Assembly (NCBI RefSeq): GCF_027920745.1 | Contig: NZ_JAQIBB010000013.1 | Span: 1-52,809, forward strand | Direction: 5' to 3' | Length of the DNA stretch: 52,809 nt | Source: Gallibacterium faecale | GTDB lineage: Bacteria; Pseudomonadota; Gammaproteobacteria; Enterobacterales; Pasteurellaceae | Shown: positions 1-8,978 of the stretch, one piece after another | How the letters are laid out: every line of letters begins with the position of its first letter | How positions within the stretch are numbered: the stretch's first letter is position 1 | Notes under the pieces: model-generated | What the model was told of the DNA's origin: nothing | Seen by the model: the letters and a program-made list of their open reading frames with translations, nothing else | Databases searched by the model: none | Translations under genes and position numbers: made by a program

Positions 1-14
1 ATAAGGAGTTAAGA

Positions 15-861
15 ATGAATATAGCTCAAAATCATAATTTAAAGGACAAACTTATAGTTATTTCAGGTGCTGGTGGTGTTCTCTGCGCTTTCCTTGCTAA
101 GGAACTTGCAAAAACTCAAGCTAAAATTGCATTACTCGATATTAACTATGATGCTGCTAATCAAGTAGCAAATGAAATCAATCAAGCTGGAGGAATCGCA
201 AAAGCTTATAAAACAAATGTACTAGAATTGGAAAGTATTCAACAAACTCGAGATAAAATCTACGAAGAACTTGGTACCTGCGATATCTTAATCAATGGTG
301 CTGGTGGTAATAATCCAAAAGCCACAACAGACAATGAATTTCATCTATTAAATCTTCCAGAAAATACAAAAACATTCTTTAGCTTAGACAAATCTGGTAT
401 TGAATTTGTATTTAATCTTAATTACTTAGGAACATTATTGCCAACACAGATCTTTGCTAAAGATATGATCGGAAAAGAAGGAGCCAATATTATTAATATT
501 TCTAGTATGAATGCGTTCACTCCTCTCACTAAGATCCCCGCCTATTCTAGTGCAAAAGCAGCAATTAGTAATTTTACTCAATGGTTAGCTGTTTATTTTT
601 CTAAAGTTGGTATTCGTTGTAATGCCATTGCTCCAGGCTTCCTTGTAAGTAATCAAAATAGGGCCTTACTATTTGATAATGATGGTAATCCAACTCCTCG
701 TGCAAATAAAATTTTAACTAATACCCCCAATGGCACGATTTGGTGAACCTGAAGAACTTTTAGGAACATTACTTTTTTTAATTGATAGTCAATATTCTAG
801 TTTCGTGAACGGAGTGATTATTCCTGTTGACGGTGGCTTTTCTGCATATAGTGGGGTGTAA
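15..861 (+). pseudogene. SDR-family oxidoreductase (probable D-mannonate/fructuronate oxidoreductase type), frameshifted
   Basis: Short-chain dehydrogenase with an N-terminal Rossmann glycine motif (SGAGGVL, about residue 17), the NGAGG strand motif and a catalytic Ser/YSSAK motif (about residue 175). It resembles the SDR in the Haemophilus hexuronate cluster that is thought to replace UxuB. The start ATG at 15 follows AAGGAG. The reading frame stops at 744-746, but the usual SDR C-terminus (MARFGEPEEL ... PVDGGFSAYSGV) continues in another frame to TAA at 859-861. Removing one C from the C5 run at 724-728 joins the two parts into a 281-residue protein of normal family length. Either the gene is broken or the run is a sequencing error. 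The restored stop lies 2 bp before uxaC, so the genes are probably cotranscribed. The substrate is inferred from this neighbour and from family knowledge. Confidence 0.8.
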
Positions 862-863
862 TA

Positions 864-2267
864 ATGAAATCATTTATGGATGAAGATTTTTTACTATCCA
901 CTAAAACTGCAACTCTGTTATATCATCAATATGCCGCATCCCAGCCTATTTTTGATTATCACTGTCATTTAAGTCCTAAAGATATTGCTGAGAATCGACA
1001 ATTTAATGATCTAACGGAAATATGGTTAGCTGGAGATCATTACAAATGGCGAGCAATGAGAACAGCCGGTATTCACGAAGACTTGATTACAGGTACAGCT
1101 AGCAATTATCAGAAATATCTCGCCTGGGCAAAAACAGTTCCTCTTTGTATCGGCAATCCAATCTATCACTGGACACATCTAGAATTACGTCGCCCTTTTG
1201 GTATAACAAATACACTATTTAACCCAGATTCTGCTGAGAAAATTTGGTATCAATGTAATGAATTATTACAACAACCTGAATTTTCTACACAAGGTATCTT
1301 GCAGCAAATGAATGTCAAACTTATAGGCACTACTGATGATCCTATCGATTCTCTTGAATATCATCAACAAATTGCCAAAGATTCAATATTCAAAATTCAA
1401 GTTGTTCCAAGCTGGCGACCTGACAAAGTATTTAAGATAGAATTGTCTGGCTTCATAGATTATATTTCTCATTTGTCTGAGGTAAGTAACGTAGATATTC
1501 ATTCTTTTTCTACTTTAAAACTAGCACTAATAAAACGTTTAGATCATTTTGATAAACATGGGTGCAAATCTGCTGATCATGGTATTGAAATTGTTCGTTT
1601 TGCTCCTATCCCAGACGAAAAAACATTAGACAATATCTTACAAAATCGCTTGCAAGGCAAAGATTTGTCTGACTTACAAATAGCTCAATTCACTACAGCA
1701 ATTCTAGTATGGTTAGCACAGCAATACTCAGAACGTAACTGGGTTATGCAAATGCATATTGGTGCTTTACGGAATAACAATACTCGAATGTTTAATATAT
1801 TGGGTCCAGATAGTGGCTTTGATTCTATTGCAGATCGTTGTTATGCTGAGCCTTTAGCAAAATTATTGGATCTTATAGATCAAACAAATCAATTACCAAA
1901 AACAATCCTCTATTGTCTAAACCCTAGAGATAATGAAATGATCGCCAGTATGATAGGTAATTTCCAAACTGGAGGAATCCCTGGAAAAATTCAATTTGGT
2001 TCAGGTTGGTGGTTTAACGATCAAAAAGATGGTATGGAACGTCAATTACAACAACTATCTCAATTAGGTTTATTAAGTCAATTTATTGGTATGTTAACCG
2101 ATTCTCGTAGTTTTCTATCTTATACTCGTCATGAATATTTTAGACGGATTCTATGTGAAATGATTGGTAAATGGGTAGAAAATGGTGAAGTTCCAAATGA
2201 TATTGATTTACTAGGAAATATGATAAAAAATATTTGCTTTAACAATGCTCAAAACTACTTTAAATAA
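864..2267 (+). CDS. uxaC: Glucuronate/uronate isomerase UxaC
   Basis: Isomerises D-glucuronate to D-fructuronate and D-galacturonate to D-tagaturonate, the first cytoplasmic step of hexuronate catabolism. The 467 residues match the E. coli length (about 470) and align end to end. Visible signatures are FDYHCHL near residue 31 (metal-binding amidohydrolase-like motif), GDHYKWRAMR, NPIYHWTHLELRRPFG, TTDDPIDSLEYH, MQMHIGALRNNN, and the C-terminal TDSRSFLSYTRHEYFRRI. The ATG at 864 lies 2 bp after the restored stop of the upstream SDR, so translation may be coupled to that gene; with the frameshift, ribosomes would leave the SDR about 118 nt earlier. A hairpin terminator follows. Confidence 0.96.
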   Translation: MKSFMDEDFLLSTKTATLLYHQYAASQPIFDYHCHLSPKDIAENRQFNDLTEIWLAGDHYKWRAMRTAGIHEDLITGTASNYQKYLAWAKTVPLCIGNPIYHWTHLELRRPFGITNTLFNPDSAEKIWYQCNELLQQPEFSTQGILQQMNVKLIGTTDDPIDSLEYHQQIAKDSIFKIQVVPSWRPDKVFKIELSGFIDYISHLSEVSNVDIHSFSTLKLALIKRLDHFDKHGCKSADHGIEIVRFAPIPDEKTLDNILQNRLQGKDLSDLQIAQFTTAILVWLAQQYSERNWVMQMHIGALRNNNTRMFNILGPDSGFDSIADRCYAEPLAKLLDLIDQTNQLPKTILYCLNPRDNEMIASMIGNFQTGGIPGKIQFGSGWWFNDQKDGMERQLQQLSQLGLLSQFIGMLTDSRSFLSYTRHEYFRRILCEMIGKWVENGEVPNDIDLLGNMIKNICFNNAQNYFK

Positions 2268-2282
2268 TGCTTTTTTAAAAAC

Positions 2283-2310
2283 AAAAAACCGCCAACAAAG
2301 GCGGTTTTTT
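2283..2310. terminator. Bidirectional intrinsic terminator between uxaC and gapA
   Basis: Stem AAAACCGCC / GGCGGTTTT around a short AACAAA loop, with an A-run before and a T-run after. The two genes converge here, so it can serve both strands. Confidence 0.85.
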
Positions 2311-2335
2311 ATTGGATTAAAGATTAATCACTCAA

Positions 2336-3331
2336 TTATTTAGAGATATGAGCAACTAAGTCTAATACTTTGTTTGAATAACCAGTTTCGTTGTCATACC
2401 AAGAAACTACTTTAACGAAAGTATCAGTTAATTGAATACCTGCTTTAGCATCAAAGATTGATGTTAATGCACAACCGTTGAAGTCTGTTGATACAACATC
2501 ATCTTCTGTGTAACCTAAAACACCTTTAAGTTCATTTTCAGAAGCACGTTTCATTTCTGCACAGATTTCAGCATAAGTTGCTGGTTTTTCTAAGTTTACA
2601 GTTAAGTCAACAACAGATACGTTTGGAGTAGGAACACGGAATGCCATACCAGTTAATTTACCATTTAATGCTGGGATAACTTTACCTACAGCTTTAGCAG
2701 CACCAGTTGATGATGGGATGATGTTTTGAGAAGCACCACGACCACCGCGCCAGTCTTTAGCTGATGGACCATCTACAGTTTTTTGAGTTGCTGTAGTTGC
2801 GTGAACAGTTGTCATTAAACCGTCTTTGATACCCCATTTGTCATTTAATACTTTAGCAATTGGTGCTAAGCAGTTTGTTGTACAAGATGCGTTAGAAACG
2901 ATGTCTTGTCCAGCATAGCTATCGAAGTTAACACCATTTACAAACATTGGAGTGCTGTCTTTTGAAGGACCAGTCATAACAACTTTTTTCGCACCAGCAG
3001 TGATGTGTTTACGAGCTGTTTCATCAGTTAAGAATAAACCAGTTGCTTCAACAACAACATCAACACCGATTTCGTTCCATTTTAAGTTTGCTGGATCACG
3101 TTCTGCAGTAACACGGATTGTTTTACCATTTACTACTAAGTTACCATCTTTAACTTCAACAGAACCGTCGAAACGACCGTGAGTTGAATCATATTTCAAC
3201 ATATACGCCATGTAATCAACATCGATTAAGTCGTTGATACCAACTACTTCAATGTCATCACGGTGTTGTGCTGCACGGAAAACGATACGACCGATACGGC
3301 CAAAGCCATTAATACCAATTTTAATTGCCAT
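2336..3331 (-). CDS. gapA: Glyceraldehyde-3-phosphate dehydrogenase, type I
   Basis: Central glycolytic enzyme oxidising glyceraldehyde-3-phosphate to 1,3-bisphosphoglycerate with NAD+. The 331 residues start MAIKIGINGFGRIGR (NAD-binding motif). The catalytic Cys is residue 150 in SNASCTTNCLAP, and the substrate-binding motifs HATTATQKTVDGPS and RGGRGASQNIIPSSTGAAKAVG follow. It is complete and typical. Codons are strongly biased, as expected for a highly expressed gene. It is monocistronic: fadR upstream ends 181 bp away and a terminator follows. A CRP-like site and a TATAAT box lie upstream. Confidence 0.98.
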   Translation of the reverse strand: MAIKIGINGFGRIGRIVFRAAQHRDDIEVVGINDLIDVDYMAYMLKYDSTHGRFDGSVEVKDGNLVVNGKTIRVTAERDPANLKWNEIGVDVVVEATGLFLTDETARKHITAGAKKVVMTGPSKDSTPMFVNGVNFDSYAGQDIVSNASCTTNCLAPIAKVLNDKWGIKDGLMTTVHATTATQKTVDGPSAKDWRGGRGASQNIIPSSTGAAKAVGKVIPALNGKLTGMAFRVPTPNVSVVDLTVNLEKPATYAEICAEMKRASENELKGVLGYTEDDVVSTDFNGCALTSIFDAKAGIQLTDTFVKVVSWYDNETGYSNKVLDLVAHISK

Positions 3332-3425
3332 AGTATTTTTACCTATATTGAATGTTAAACAAAAAATCTAATTAAGCCACGTTTATCCTATTAAATTAGA
3401 ACTTCCCATGACGTAACTGCGGCGA

Positions 3426-3510
3426 ATTATAGCATAAACTTCTTTTTTACGAAAATCCGCCATTGTGCAATCGCAAGATAACAGATAACTTTTTTGTGAT
3501 CTACATCAAA
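3426..3510 (-). promoter_or_regulatory. gapA promoter region with CRP-like site
   Basis: On the minus strand a TATAAT sits at 3431-3426. Upstream of it, at 3495-3510, is TGTGATCTACATCAAA, matching 9 of 10 conserved CRP half-site bases. Its centre is about 83 bp before the predicted start, a helical position that suits class I activation. The -35 box is poor, as is usual for activated promoters. This is predicted from sequence only. Confidence 0.5.
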
Positions 3511-3512
3511 TT

Positions 3513-4235
3513 TTATTGATTAAAGTTTTCTGGTAAATGTTGCTGCATAGATGACCAGATAAGACCACTTTCGATACCATATTGACGAATACAAGGTCTA
3601 ACTTGATCTATCTCTCCAGATTGACAAATACTTTGTAATTGATAATAAAACTTAAGTGCTAGCTCTCTACTTAAAGCATTTGAAAAATAGAAACGCCCTA
3701 CCCGCTCATATAAGCTCTTTAGACTATTTAAAATCAAGCCATACACAGGATTATTAGATGCAAAAGCAAGTTTACGGAAAAGTTCATAATCAAAAGAAGT
3801 ATAATCTTCCGCTGTATCTTTGAGTCTAGCTAATGGTTCAAAAACAGCTAATGACTCCTCTTTTGCAATACGAAACGCTTTACTAATATAAATAGCAGAG
3901 ATATTTGTTCTTGCCGATAAAATATTGGCAATAATAGTAGATACTCTTGTACCATCTAATTTAATCAGCGCTTCTAAAATATTAAGCCCCGATGTTTCCC
4001 AAATATTATTAACACGTGTTGGTTTACCGTGCTGAATACTCAACCAACCATCACGAGCCAAGCGCTGTAATACTTCTCGCAAAGTAGTCCGTGTTACCCC
4101 AATTTTATCGGCTAATTCTCTTTCTGCGGGGAGATCACTTCCCGGTGGAAAATGATTATTCCAAATACTTCTGATTATGTATTCTTCTGCTAATCTTGCA
4201 GGGCTATGTGCTTTGATGACATCATTATTTGCCAT
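3513..4235 (-). CDS. fadR: Fatty acid metabolism transcriptional regulator FadR
   Basis: GntR-family regulator that in enterobacteria represses fad (beta-oxidation) genes and activates fabA/fabB, with long-chain acyl-CoA as the effector. The 240 residues align over their whole length with E. coli FadR. The N-terminal winged helix-turn-helix (about residues 10-75) includes FPPGSDLPAERELAD and GVTRTTLREVLQRLARDGWL; an all-helical FadR_C acyl-CoA domain with ETSGLNILEAL follows. The start ATG at 4235 follows an AAGG at 7 bp. It diverges from nhaB, the same arrangement as in E. coli. Confidence 0.95.
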   Translation of the reverse strand: MANNDVIKAHSPARLAEEYIIRSIWNNHFPPGSDLPAERELADKIGVTRTTLREVLQRLARDGWLSIQHGKPTRVNNIWETSGLNILEALIKLDGTRVSTIIANILSARTNISAIYISKAFRIAKEESLAVFEPLARLKDTAEDYTSFDYELFRKLAFASNNPVYGLILNSLKSLYERVGRFYFSNALSRELALKFYYQLQSICQSGEIDQVRPCIRQYGIESGLIWSSMQQHLPENFNQ

Positions 4236-4440
4236 TATCGTACCTTGTTCCTAATTACACTCTAACAGATCATACATAATACCTTTTCTACTGACTTTCA
4301 TTAATCAAAAAAGGTTACATACTTTCTTAATAACTAATATTTTGTGCATTTCGCATTAAAAAATGCACTGAATAAGCGAAAAAGACGAAAATCTTTGATC
4401 ATCCACAAATAAATCGAATATCGAATGAATAAATCTGCAA

Positions 4441-4455
4441 GATTGTATTACAATC
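4441..4455. promoter_or_regulatory. 15-bp palindrome in the fadR-nhaB intergenic region
   Basis: GATTGTATTACAATC consists of 7-bp arms around one central base. It lies 72 bp before nhaB and about 205 bp before fadR in a 292-bp AT-rich gap. Its size fits a dimeric repressor site, but it does not match the FadR consensus I know. Nothing else in the gap is clear. Confidence 0.35.
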
Positions 4456-4527
4456 GAGCCAGTTGTAAATTAAAAAAACACAACATCACTAATAAATAAT
4501 GTTCTAAAAGTCTATGGAGATGACGCT

Positions 4528-6084
4528 ATGACCTATTTGCAAGCAAGTATGCAAAATTTTTTAGGGCAGAGTCCAAATTGGTATAAATTATTTATCATTG
4601 GCTGCTTAATCCTTAACCCTATCATTTTTTACATTAATCCCTTTCTAGCTGGTTGGCTTCTTGTTGCAGAATTTATTTTTACTCTTGCCATGGCGTTAAA
4701 GTGTTATCCCTTACAACCCGGTGGTTTGCTTGCATTAGAGTCTGTCATTATTGGTATGACAACGCCTGAACATATTAAGCATGAAATTATGGCGAATTTT
4801 GAAGTAATTATGTTGTTGATGTTTATGGTGGCAGGTATTTACTTTATGAAGCAATTATTACTATTCCTGTTCACCAAACTTCTCCTCGCCATTCGTTCCA
4901 AAATTACCTTATCTTTAGCTTTTTGTATTAGTGCTGCATTCTTATCTGCATTCCTTGATGCACTTACTGTTGTTGCCGTTGTGATTAGTGTCTGTATGGG
5001 CTTCTATGGGGTTTATCATAAAATTGCATCAGGCAATAAATTTGATGATTCTACGGATATTACCAATGACGATAAAATCACCAGTGCCAAAAAGACATTA
5101 GATGAATTTCGTGCTTTTTTACGTAGTTTAATGATGCATGCAGGTGTAGGTACTGCATTAGGTGGCGTAATGACTATGGTTGGCGAACCACAAAACTTAA
5201 TTATTGCTGAACAAGCAGGGTGGCATTTTGGTGAGTTCTTCTTCCGCATGGCACCGGTTACTGTACCTGTCTTAATTTGTGGATTATTAACTTGTTTTGC
5301 TCTTGAGAAATTTAAGCTCTTTGGCTATGGTGCACATTTGCCTCGTCGTGTTTGGTTAGTGCTAGCAATTCTAGATCGCAGTCAAAGTGAAAAAATGAGT
5401 CGTAATGATCGAATCAAATTATTTGTACAAGCACTGATCGCTGTTTGGTTGATTATTGGATTAGCCTTCCATCTTGCTGCGGTTGGTTTAATTGGATTAA
5501 CGATCATTATTTTATCAACTTCATTCTGTGGTATTACTGACGAACATACCATTGGTCGTGCCTTCCAAGAGTCTTTACCATTTACGGCTTTACTTGTTGT
5601 TTTCTTTACTGTGGTGGCAGTGATTATCGATCAGCACCTATTTGGCGGAATTATCCAATTTGTATTAAGCGCTAGCGAAAGTTCACAATTAATCCTGTTC
5701 TATATCTTTAATGGTTTGTTGTCATCTATTTCAGATAACGTATTCGTTGGTACCGTTTATATTAATGAAGCAAAAGCAGCTTTAGAAGCAGGTAAAATTT
5801 CTTTAACTCAATTTGAAAATATTGCTGTTGCTATTAACACAGGTACTAACTTACCATCTGTAGCAACGCCAAATGGGCAAGCAGCTTTCTTATTTTTGCT
5901 AACTTCATCATTTGCCCCATTAATTCGTTTATCTTATGGTAGAATGGTGCTCATGGCGTTACCTTATACAATTGTGTTATCTGTTGTCGGTTTAATTGGC
6001 GTAGAGTTTTTCTTACCTGAACTTGCTGCACTCTTCACACAATGGGGATTAATTCCAACGCCACATATTCCACCAGTACATTAA
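4528..6084 (+). CDS. nhaB: Na+/H+ antiporter NhaB
   Basis: Inner-membrane sodium/proton antiporter that exports Na+ using the proton gradient. The 518 residues are hydrophobic, with about a dozen predicted membrane segments. Recognisable NhaB stretches are SAFLDALTVVAVVISVCMGFYGVYH (inside about residues 130-165), the loop GTALGGVMTMVGEPQNLII, and SSISDNVFVGTVYINEAK. The start ATG follows a GGAG. dsbB begins 13 bp after the stop, so the two probably share a transcript, as in E. coli. Confidence 0.96.
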   Translation: MTYLQASMQNFLGQSPNWYKLFIIGCLILNPIIFYINPFLAGWLLVAEFIFTLAMALKCYPLQPGGLLALESVIIGMTTPEHIKHEIMANFEVIMLLMFMVAGIYFMKQLLLFLFTKLLLAIRSKITLSLAFCISAAFLSAFLDALTVVAVVISVCMGFYGVYHKIASGNKFDDSTDITNDDKITSAKKTLDEFRAFLRSLMMHAGVGTALGGVMTMVGEPQNLIIAEQAGWHFGEFFFRMAPVTVPVLICGLLTCFALEKFKLFGYGAHLPRRVWLVLAILDRSQSEKMSRNDRIKLFVQALIAVWLIIGLAFHLAAVGLIGLTIIILSTSFCGITDEHTIGRAFQESLPFTALLVVFFTVVAVIIDQHLFGGIIQFVLSASESSQLILFYIFNGLLSSISDNVFVGTVYINEAKAALEAGKISLTQFENIAVAINTGTNLPSVATPNGQAAFLFLLTSSFAPLIRLSYGRMVLMALPYTIVLSVVGLIGVEFFLPELAALFTQWGLIPTPHIPPVH

Positions 6085-6097
6085 TAAAGGATAGGCG

Positions 6098-6640
6098 ATG
6101 CTTACTGTATTTAAATCTTGGTCTTTAACTCGAACAGCGTGGCTAATTATGGCGCTATCAGGATTAGCGCTGGAAGGTACTGCGCTTTATTTTCAACATG
6201 GCTTAGGATTACATCCTTGCGTAATGTGTATTTATGAACGTGTAGCATTGCTTACCATTATTTTTGGTGCACTCATTGGTGCCATTTATCCTTCATCATT
6301 ATTCTTTCGTATTGCAGGTATTATTGTTGGTGCCTGGGGTGCAATCAAAGGCGTATTACTTGCCCTAGAACACGTAGATTTACAACTTAATCCAGCGCCT
6401 TGGAAACAGTGTGAATTTCGTCCTGACTTTCCACAAACACTTCCACTTGATCAATGGTTCCCACAAATTTTCCAAGCAAGTGGTTCTTGTAGTGATATCA
6501 CTTGGCGTTTTCTTGGTTATACTATGCCGCAATGGTTAGTTGTTGTTTTCGGGATTTACATCGTACTTTGGCTACTTATTGCATTAAGCCAATTTAAACG
6601 TGGTTATTCAACACGCCAAAGACGTTTATTTAAACATTAA
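6098..6640 (+). CDS. dsbB: Disulfide bond formation protein DsbB
   Basis: Four-helix inner-membrane protein that reoxidises periplasmic DsbA and passes the electrons to quinones. The 180 residues hold both essential cysteine pairs: C41/C44 (HPCVMCIYERVAL) in the first periplasmic loop, and C105/C131 in the second. E. coli DsbB has C41, C44, C104 and C130, so the layout is almost identical. It starts 13 bp after nhaB behind an AAAGGA. An intrinsic terminator follows the stop. Confidence 0.96.
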   Translation: MLTVFKSWSLTRTAWLIMALSGLALEGTALYFQHGLGLHPCVMCIYERVALLTIIFGALIGAIYPSSLFFRIAGIIVGAWGAIKGVLLALEHVDLQLNPAPWKQCEFRPDFPQTLPLDQWFPQIFQASGSCSDITWRFLGYTMPQWLVVVFGIYIVLWLLIALSQFKRGYSTRQRRLFKH

Positions 6641-6654
6641 CATTCAATGATCAA

Positions 6655-6691
6655 AAAGGATAAATTTAAGCCATAATTTATCCTTTCTTTT
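6655..6691 (+). terminator. Intrinsic terminator after dsbB, just before arcB
   Basis: A perfect 12-bp stem, AAAGGATAAATT / AATTTATCCTTT, with loop TAAGCCAT, followed by CTTTTTATC. It ends about 26 bp before the arcB ATG, so transcription into arcB must read through it or start at a promoter that overlaps it. Confidence 0.75.
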
Positions 6692-6716
6692 TATCTATTT
6701 CTGCCAAGGATTAACT

Positions 6717-8972
6717 ATGCTTGATATTAGACATTCTGTGCAAAAATATATTGATTGGGTTATTCGTCTAGGGAGATTACGTTTTTCTCTGCTTGGCATT
6801 GCTGTGCTTGCCGTTTTTGCACTCTGTGTACAAATTCTTCTCAGCATTTTTGTCACTGGGCAGATCTATTGGATGGATATCATTCGCTCCATCAGTTTTG
6901 GTTTGATCTCTGCACCTTTCGTCATCTACTTTTTCAATGTTATTGTGGAAAAACTTGAACGTTCTCGCCAGCGTTTACACGAATCCAATCAAGAACTTTC
7001 CGAAACGCTAAAACTATTAGAAAAAGAGATTACAGAAAAAAACAAAGCTCAACTCGCTTTACAACAAAAAGCCGATTTTCTCCGTTCTTTTATCGATGCG
7101 TCTCCTGACCTTGTGTTTTCACGTTCTGAGAGTGGTAAATTTCTAGAATGTAATCGTGCTATGGAATTGCTTACAGGGAAAAGTGAAAGTGAACTACAAG
7201 GATTAACCATTCAACAAACTTTCCCTGCTGATATTGCTAAATATATTCAAGGTACAGATAAAGCTGTCTTAGAAAATAATATTGGTATGACTTATGAACA
7301 ATGGTTTAAATATCCAAACGGTAAAGTCGCTTGTTTTGAAATCAGAAAAGTCCCTTATTATGATCAAATTAATCAACAACACTGTTTGCTAGGCTTTGGT
7401 CGGGATATTACTGAACACAAACGCTATCAAGAAACTATCGAAAAAGCGAGCCGTGATAAATCAACATTAATGACAACCATTAGTCACGAATTACGTACTC
7501 CATTAAATGGTATTATCGGGCTAAGCCGAATTCTTTTAGATAGCCAACTCAATGAAAAACAACGTAATTACTTACATACAATTAACGTTAGTGCTGTTTC
7601 ACTTGGCCATATCTTTAGCGATATTATTGATTTAGAAAAATTAGATTCTCGCCGTATTCAGTTATATAAGAAAGAAACTGATGTTCTACGCTTATTAAGT
7701 GATATTGAGAACTTTGCCACCTTTATGGCAAATCAGAAAAATCTCTACTTTAAGTTAGAATATGATGACAACTTACCTAATTTCTTAATGTTAGATTCTG
7801 CGCGAGTGTCACAAATTTTATGGAATCTGATTAATAATGCTGTGAAATTCACGACAGTTGGTGGGTTAACTTTGCGTTTCTCTCGTCTTGATCAACACAC
7901 TTATAGTTTTGCATTAACCGATACAGGGGTAGGTATTCCGGCGAATGAGCAGAAAAAAATCTTCGCAATGTATTATCAAGTCCGTTCTGGTAATCAAAAA
8001 GCGCTTGGCAGTGGGATTGGTTTATCCATTTCAAAACGCATTGCTAAATTAATGAATGGAAACTTAACCGTAAGCAGTGCACCAAATAAAGGCTCGACTT
8101 TTACCTTTACATTTAAGGCAGAAGAAGTTGTAAAACTACCGCCAATTGTCACTATTCCTGAATTGCAACATCTTTTTATCTTATTAGTGGAAGATATTGA
8201 AATTAATGTGATTGTTGCACGATCTATCCTAGAAAAATTAGGTTATCACGTTGATGTTGCTATGACAGGAAAAGACGCGATTAAGATGTGTGAAGAAAAA
8301 CAATATGATCTTGTTCTGCTCGATATTCATCTCCCTGATATGACTGGCTTTGAAATTGCCGAATACTTACATCAACAATATGAACAAGAAAAATATGATT
8401 ACTTACCGCCATTAGTGGCGTTAACGGCTAATGTTGTATCGAATAAACAAGATTATTTCAAACATGGTATGGATGATGTTTTACAAAAACCACTTTCATT
8501 AGAGGCTCTTAATCAATGTCTATTACACCTGTTTAATTTACAACCTCAGCCTATTGCAGAGCCAACCTTTACTGAAACTGAGCTACCAACAAAAAGCAAG
8601 GATTCTGAAGTTTGGCAAAAATTAGATATCGTGATGTTAAATGAATTAGCCAATATTCTCGGCAAAAAGACCATTCAAAATAACTTAAATTTATTCGCCT
8701 CTATGATGCCGAACTATCTACAAGAGTTATCTGCTCAATATCAAGCCTATTTAACTGATCCTCAACATAAACAATCATTATGCGAAATTGCTCATAAAAT
8801 GAAAGGAGCAGCTTCTTCTGTTGGGTTAAAACAGTTGCAAGAAATCAGCAAGCATATTCAAGATGGTAATGAAGCAGATTGGGAAGAACATTTAGCTGAA
8901 CGAATTGAGTTGTTACAACAATGGCAGCAGCATACAGATTGCTTACAACGTTGGCTAGATCAGAAGTATTAA
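6717..8972 (+). CDS. arcB: Aerobic respiration control hybrid sensor kinase ArcB
   Basis: Tripartite sensor kinase that responds to quinone redox state and passes phosphate to ArcA. There are two membrane helices (about residues 22-48 and 55-78), a coiled-coil linker (about 80-120), a PAS domain (about 122-235), a kinase with H257 in TISHELRTPLNG, an N-box at about 370, DTGVGIP at 402 and GSGIGLS at 431, a receiver with D536 in LVLLDIHLPD, and a C-terminal HPt with H693 in AHKMKGAASSVG. The redox cysteines are kept (C145 and C206, equivalent to E. coli C180 and C241). At 751 residues it is shorter than E. coli ArcB, and from the PAS to the kinase the offset is a constant 35 residues, which places the loss in the linker. 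menH starts 6 bp after the stop. Confidence 0.96.
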   Translation: MLDIRHSVQKYIDWVIRLGRLRFSLLGIAVLAVFALCVQILLSIFVTGQIYWMDIIRSISFGLISAPFVIYFFNVIVEKLERSRQRLHESNQELSETLKLLEKEITEKNKAQLALQQKADFLRSFIDASPDLVFSRSESGKFLECNRAMELLTGKSESELQGLTIQQTFPADIAKYIQGTDKAVLENNIGMTYEQWFKYPNGKVACFEIRKVPYYDQINQQHCLLGFGRDITEHKRYQETIEKASRDKSTLMTTISHELRTPLNGIIGLSRILLDSQLNEKQRNYLHTINVSAVSLGHIFSDIIDLEKLDSRRIQLYKKETDVLRLLSDIENFATFMANQKNLYFKLEYDDNLPNFLMLDSARVSQILWNLINNAVKFTTVGGLTLRFSRLDQHTYSFALTDTGVGIPANEQKKIFAMYYQVRSGNQKALGSGIGLSISKRIAKLMNGNLTVSSAPNKGSTFTFTFKAEEVVKLPPIVTIPELQHLFILLVEDIEINVIVARSILEKLGYHVDVAMTGKDAIKMCEEKQYDLVLLDIHLPDMTGFEIAEYLHQQYEQEKYDYLPPLVALTANVVSNKQDYFKHGMDDVLQKPLSLEALNQCLLHLFNLQPQPIAEPTFTETELPTKSKDSEVWQKLDIVMLNELANILGKKTIQNNLNLFASMMPNYLQELSAQYQAYLTDPQHKQSLCEIAHKMKGAASSVGLKQLQEISKHIQDGNEADWEEHLAERIELLQQWQQHTDCLQRWLDQKY

Positions 8973-8978
8973 ATTGAT

